DNA from: Methylobacterium sp. GXS13
GTDB lineage: Bacteria > Pseudomonadota > Alphaproteobacteria > Rhizobiales > Beijerinckiaceae
DNA: 64,000 nt
Reading direction: 5' to 3'
NCBI RefSeq assembly: GCF_001455965.1
Contig: NZ_LKKO01000021.1
Coordinates: forward strand, 42,799 to 106,798
Made by a program: the position numbers and the translations under genes. Positions 60,850-64,000 of this stretch are shown one piece after another (position 1 is the first letter of the stretch; each line of letters begins with the position of its first letter). Below the pieces are notes generated by a model. It was not told the origin of the DNA, did not search any database, and was given only the letters and a program-made list of their open reading frames with translations.

Positions 60850-61608
60850 ATGCTGCGCGATATCGAGGGGCAGGTCGCCTGGGTGACCGGGGCCGGATCC
60901 GGCATCGGCCAGGCCGCATCGGTGGCCCTCGCGCGGGCCGGGGTTCGGCTGGCGCTCACAGGACGCGGGCACGACGCTCTGGAACGGACTGCGGACCGCG
61001 TTCGCGCGGCGGGCGGTGAGGCCCTGGTGGTTCCAGCCGACACGAGTCAGGCCGACGCCGTGCAGCGCGCCTGGGATGCGGTCCACACGGCCTATCGGCG
61101 TTGCGACATCCTGGTGAACGCCGCAGGTCTCAATGTGCGCGAGCGGAGCTGGCGGGAGATCTCGCCGGCCGCCATCGATGCCGTGATCGGCGTGGATCTG
61201 AACGGCCCGTTCTATACCTCCCGGGCCGTGCTGCCGACGATGCGGGCGCAGCACGGCGGTCTGATCATCCAGGTCTCCTCGTGGGCCGGACGCTACGTCT
61301 CGAAGCTGACGGGACCAGCCTATTCCGCGGCCAAGCACGGTCTCATGGCCCTCTCCGAAAGCCTGAACCAGGAGGAATGCGGACACGGCATCCGCTCCTG
61401 CTGCATCTGCCCGGGCGAGGTCGCCACCCCCATCCTCGACAAGCGGCCCGTGCCTGTCACCGCGGAGGACAAAGGACGCATGCTGCAATCGGAGGATCTC
61501 GCCGAGACGATCCTGTTCGTCGCGCGACTTCCCTCGACCGTTTGCGTCAACGAGATCCTGATCAGTCCGACTTGGAACCGCGGCTATCTGGAAGGCATCA
61601 AGCTCTGA
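60850..61608 (+). CDS. short-chain dehydrogenase/reductase (SDR)
   Basis: 252 aa. The cofactor motif TGAGSGIG is at residues 13-20, the catalytic Ser143/Ser144 in IIQVSSWAG, and the Tyr158-x3-Lys162 motif in AYSAAKHGL. The length and motifs are those of classical SDRs. ATG at 60850 has GAGAGGGAG upstream and begins 51 bases after the binding-protein gene, on the same strand. It oxidises or reduces an alcohol/carbonyl with NAD(P); substrate unknown. Confidence 0.92.
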   Translation: MLRDIEGQVAWVTGAGSGIGQAASVALARAGVRLALTGRGHDALERTADRVRAAGGEALVVPADTSQADAVQRAWDAVHTAYRRCDILVNAAGLNVRERSWREISPAAIDAVIGVDLNGPFYTSRAVLPTMRAQHGGLIIQVSSWAGRYVSKLTGPAYSAAKHGLMALSESLNQEECGHGIRSCCICPGEVATPILDKRPVPVTAEDKGRMLQSEDLAETILFVARLPSTVCVNEILISPTWNRGYLEGIKL

Positions 61609-61842
61609 GGCGGTTGGAACCGAACCTCGGGCCGTCCTCCGCGCCGCCGGGGCACTCGATCCGCGCGCTCCCTGAGCAAGTGTCGCCCCGCACCCCGTCA
61701 TGTACCCTGTCTGCGCGGCGGATGATCCGTATCCGGTCGGGAAACCGCACCGCGCATCGCAGGATGTGCTGTGGTGGTTCGCGTCGATCCGAAGGAATGC
61801 TAAGACAACCACCGATATCGGGCCGGAGCGGAGCGGCTATCC

Positions 61843-62799
61843 ATGGCAACGGCCCGTCGCATCGGCCTCGTCCTCTGCCCCGATTTCGATTTCATGGGCC
61901 TGGCCGTGACCTCGCCGTTCGAGATGGCGAATTGGTACGCCGGCGAGCGGCTCTATGACGTCCGCCTCCAGTCGGAACAGGGCGGCTGGCTCCGAGCCGG
62001 CCTGGGCGGCGCCGTCGCCACCGAGCCGCTGGCCGAGCCGGAGGCCTTCGACACGATCCTGGTCGCGGCTGGCGTCGGCATCCCGACGACGGCGCCAGGA
62101 CTCGCCGCCTATGTCCGTGCCGCCGCGCAATCGACGCGCCGGCTCGCCGGCCTGTGCCTGGGGGCCTTCATCCTGGCCGATGCCGGCCTGCTCGACGGGC
62201 GGCGCGCCACGACCCACTGGTACTTCGCGTCCCAGTTCCGCGCGCGCTATCCCAGCTGCAAGCTCGACGTCGACAAGATCTACATCGCCGACGACAACAT
62301 TTGGACCTCCGCGGGCATGTCGGCGGCCATCGATCTCGCGGTCGGCATGGTCGAGCGCGACCACGGCCGGGATCTCGCCACCGCGGTGGCCCGCGGGCTG
62401 GTCATGGAGCGGCGCCGGTCCGGCGGCCAGGCGCAACGCTCGGCCCTGCTTGAGGTCGACCCGCCCGCCGATCGGATCCAGAGCGTTCTGGCCTACGCGC
62501 GCCACAACCTGCGCAAGCCCCTGACCGCCGAGGACCTGGCGGCGGTGGCCTGCCTGAGCCCGCGGCAACTGACGCGGCTGTTCCGCGCCGAGACCGGGAC
62601 CTCGCCGGCCAAGGCCGTCGAGACGATCCGGGTCGAGGCGGCCAAGCTGATGCTGGAGGAGAGCCGGCTGCCCCTGGAGGCGATCGCCCAGGAGGTCGGC
62701 TTCGCCAACCGCGAGCGGATGCGCCGGTCGTTCCTCCGGGTCTACGGCGCGGTCCCCCGGCGGATCCGCCAAGCCGCGGGGCCCCTCGCCGTCATGTGA
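61843..62799 (+). CDS. GlxA family regulator (DJ-1-like sensor plus AraC HTH)
   Basis: 318 aa. Residues about 5-190 are a DJ-1/PfpI-like domain (IGLVLCPDFDFMGLAVTSPF; a Cys in LAGLCLGAFILADAG). Residues about 210-315 are an AraC HTH (TAEDLAAVACLSPRQLTRLF, then LEAIAQEVGFANRERMRRSF). Family members such as GlxA, FtrA and ArgR-type regulators respond to amino acids or related compounds. It may control the divergent or downstream oxidoreductase genes; the next two genes on the same strand are a 2Fe-2S protein and a molybdenum hydroxylase. Confidence 0.9.
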   Translation: MATARRIGLVLCPDFDFMGLAVTSPFEMANWYAGERLYDVRLQSEQGGWLRAGLGGAVATEPLAEPEAFDTILVAAGVGIPTTAPGLAAYVRAAAQSTRRLAGLCLGAFILADAGLLDGRRATTHWYFASQFRARYPSCKLDVDKIYIADDNIWTSAGMSAAIDLAVGMVERDHGRDLATAVARGLVMERRRSGGQAQRSALLEVDPPADRIQSVLAYARHNLRKPLTAEDLAAVACLSPRQLTRLFRAETGTSPAKAVETIRVEAAKLMLEESRLPLEAIAQEVGFANRERMRRSFLRVYGAVPRRIRQAAGPLAVM

Positions 62800-62948
62800 G
62801 GCGGCGCGACGCTGCCGCGCCCAGGCCCGGCGTCCGTGCCCGGCGCCCAGCCCCGTGTCCGAAAACGTGGCCTTTATGGCGTAGGCGGCTCTCGTCGTCG
62901 TGCGTAAGCATGGCGCGGGGCATTGCCGATATTCGGACGGACACAATC

Positions 62949-63395
62949 ATGGTGAACCTGACGATCAACGGTCGCCAGCATACAATCGATGCCGAGCCCG
63001 ATACGCCATTACTGTTCGTGCTGCGCGATACGCTCGGCCTGACCGGCACCAAGTACGGGTGCGGCATCGGCCAATGCGGCGCCTGCACGGTGCTGCTCGA
63101 CGGCCAGGCGACGCGCTCCTGCCAGGTCCCGATCGAGAGCGTCGGCACGCAGCCGGTCGCGACGATCGAGGCGGTCGAGCAGGACGCGGTCGGCCGGAAG
63201 GTCGTCGCGGCCTGGGTGGCGCTGCAGGTGCCCCAATGCGGCTATTGCCAGTCGGGCCAGGTCATGGCGGCGACCGCCCTGCTGCAGCAGACGCCGCGCC
63301 TCACCGATGCCGACATCGCCGACGCGATGACCAACCTGTGCCGCTGCGGGACCTACAACGCCATCGCCGCCGCCGTGCGGCAGGCTGCAGCTTGA
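62949..63395 (+). CDS. (2Fe-2S) subunit of an aldehyde/isoquinoline oxidoreductase (IorA-like)
   Basis: 148 aa. The plant-type cluster motif YGCGIGQCGACTVLLDG (near residue 37) and the second cluster motif CGYCQSGQ with LCRCGTYNAI near the end are the eight-Cys pattern of small subunits of molybdenum hydroxylases. It passes electrons from the molybdenum subunit to an acceptor. ATG at 62949 (MVNLTINGRQ). The following gene encodes the large subunit, 11 bases later. Confidence 0.95.
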   Translation: MVNLTINGRQHTIDAEPDTPLLFVLRDTLGLTGTKYGCGIGQCGACTVLLDGQATRSCQVPIESVGTQPVATIEAVEQDAVGRKVVAAWVALQVPQCGYCQSGQVMAATALLQQTPRLTDADIADAMTNLCRCGTYNAIAAAVRQAAA

Positions 63396-63405
63396 GGAGA
63401 CCGGC

Positions 63406-64000
63406 ATGGACCCGCTTCTCGCACCGGCCCGCGCGGACGCCGTGACCGTGGTCGAACCCCCCGGGGCGTCGCGACGCGGCTTCCTCGCGGCCGCCGGCAG
63501 CGCCCTGGTGCTCAGCGTGGCCCTGTCGGGCCGCAGCGCCCGCGCCTCGGCGAAGGGGCCCGCGGAGGGGGCGGGCGCGATCGCGCCCAAGCCCGGCACC
63601 CGGGTCGCCGCCTTCCTGGAGATCCACCCGGACGGCACCGTCAAGCTGCTTAGCCCGTTCGTCGAAGGCGGCCAGGGCATCGCCACCGGCATGGCGCAGA
63701 TCGTCGGCGAGGAGCTCGACGTGCCGCCCGCGCGCTTCGTCGTGGAATGCGCGCCGCCGGGCCCCGACTACGCCGTGGTGAACGGCCTGCGCATGACCGG
63801 CGGCAGCTTCTCGACCCGGTCGAGTTACGCGGTCATGCGCCGGCTCGGCGCGACCGCCCGCGACATGCTGATCCGCGCCGCCGCGGCCCGGCTCAAGGGT
63901 CAGGGAGCCGCGCCCCCCCCCCGCCCCGGGGGCGTGACCCCCCCGCCGCCCCGCCGGGCGCCGCCCCCCCGCGCCGTGGCGGCCGACGCCCCCCTGCCGG
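63406..64000 (+). CDS. molybdopterin-binding subunit of an IorB-type oxidoreductase (partial)
   Basis: At least 198 aa, cut by the window end. A twin-arginine signal (SRRGFLAAAGSALVLSVALS) directs export of the folded cofactor-bearing protein. LEIHPDGTVKLLSPFVEGGQ and MTGGSFSTRSSYAVMR are the start of the molybdenum-hydroxylase large subunit. It oxidises an N-heterocycle or aldehyde with the 2Fe-2S partner upstream. The last about 35 residues (APPPRPGG, RRAPPPR) are Pro-rich and unlike the family; they probably reflect poor sequence near 63,910-64,000. Subunit identity is firm; the end is not. Confidence 0.85.
   Translation, partial: MDPLLAPARADAVTVVEPPGASRRGFLAAAGSALVLSVALSGRSARASAKGPAEGAGAIAPKPGTRVAAFLEIHPDGTVKLLSPFVEGGQGIATGMAQIVGEELDVPPARFVVECAPPGPDYAVVNGLRMTGGSFSTRSSYAVMRRLGATARDMLIRAAAARLKGQGAAPPPRPGGVTPPPPRRAPPPRAVAADAPLP

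Overview
The window reads as a chromosomal stretch of a high-GC alphaproteobacterium, most likely Methylobacterium or Methylorubrum (Hyphomicrobiales). This is judged from gene content, not from a database search: a ChpT phosphotransferase, an EipA-type DUF1134 protein, a Usg protein, a CheA-REC hybrid and two small GCG_CRPN-type secreted proteins. Most genes are packed tightly, with 1 to 11 nt overlaps inside operons.

Region by region. (1) 0.2-3.3 kb: an AraC regulator and an outer-membrane SphA/MetA-type protein, with long gene-poor gaps. (2) 3.3-12.1 kb: a complete Nit1C-type cluster on the minus strand (Sll0783-like protein, Nit6803-type nitrilase, radical SAM protein, N-acetyltransferase, AIR-synthase-like protein, glycosyltransferase, small MSMEG_0570 protein, flavoprotein). 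It is divergent from a MocR/GntR regulator, and the shared intergenic region carries four CATACAA boxes and a 14-bp inverted repeat. (3) 12.2-19.2 kb: an accessory island with a decayed IS3-family element abutting an IS630 fragment, a HEPN-like protein, and a minus-strand run of an Xre regulator, an Xre-ImmA/IrrE protease, a PIN-like protein and a PD-(D/E)XK-type nuclease. The island ends at a tRNA-Ser(GCU) gene. (4) 19.2-28.5 kb: core genes (GT2 glycosyltransferase, lysA, LptM-like lipoprotein, small exported and coiled-coil proteins, eipA-like, YHS protein, cysQ, glnE). (5) 28.9-35.5 kb: chpT followed by a chemotaxis operon cheA(hybrid)-cheW-cheY-cheB-cheR. (6) 35.7-39.4 kb: an asparaginase-like protein, a fragment of a metal-efflux RND pump, a DJ-1/PfpI protein, an internally deleted amidase and a tautomerase. 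(7) 39.8-42.8 kb: an OmpR-type two-component system and two secreted Cys-rich small proteins, with matching 10-bp-phased operator repeats before the regulator gene and before the small-protein genes. (8) 43.0-53.9 kb: a locus of ten genes, nearly all glycosyltransferases, including a GT29-like protein and a sucrose-phosphate-synthase/phosphatase fusion. (9) 54.2-64 kb: usg, serA, a catalase-family peroxidase with a cytochrome b561, a PH-domain protein, an FTR1 iron permease, an orphan periplasmic binding protein, an SDR, a GlxA-type regulator, and an IorAB-type molybdenum hydroxylase cut by the window end. The last ~100 bases look like low-quality C-rich sequence.

How the parts work together. 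The Nit1C genes are predicted to form one translationally coupled operon, linked in other bacteria to cyanide or nitrile nitrogen assimilation, with the MocR protein as the likely regulator. The island genes look like a regulated stress or defence module. The two-component system probably controls itself and the adjacent secreted proteins. The glycosyltransferase locus probably makes a soluble or surface glycan, but no flippase, polymerase or exporter lies in the window.
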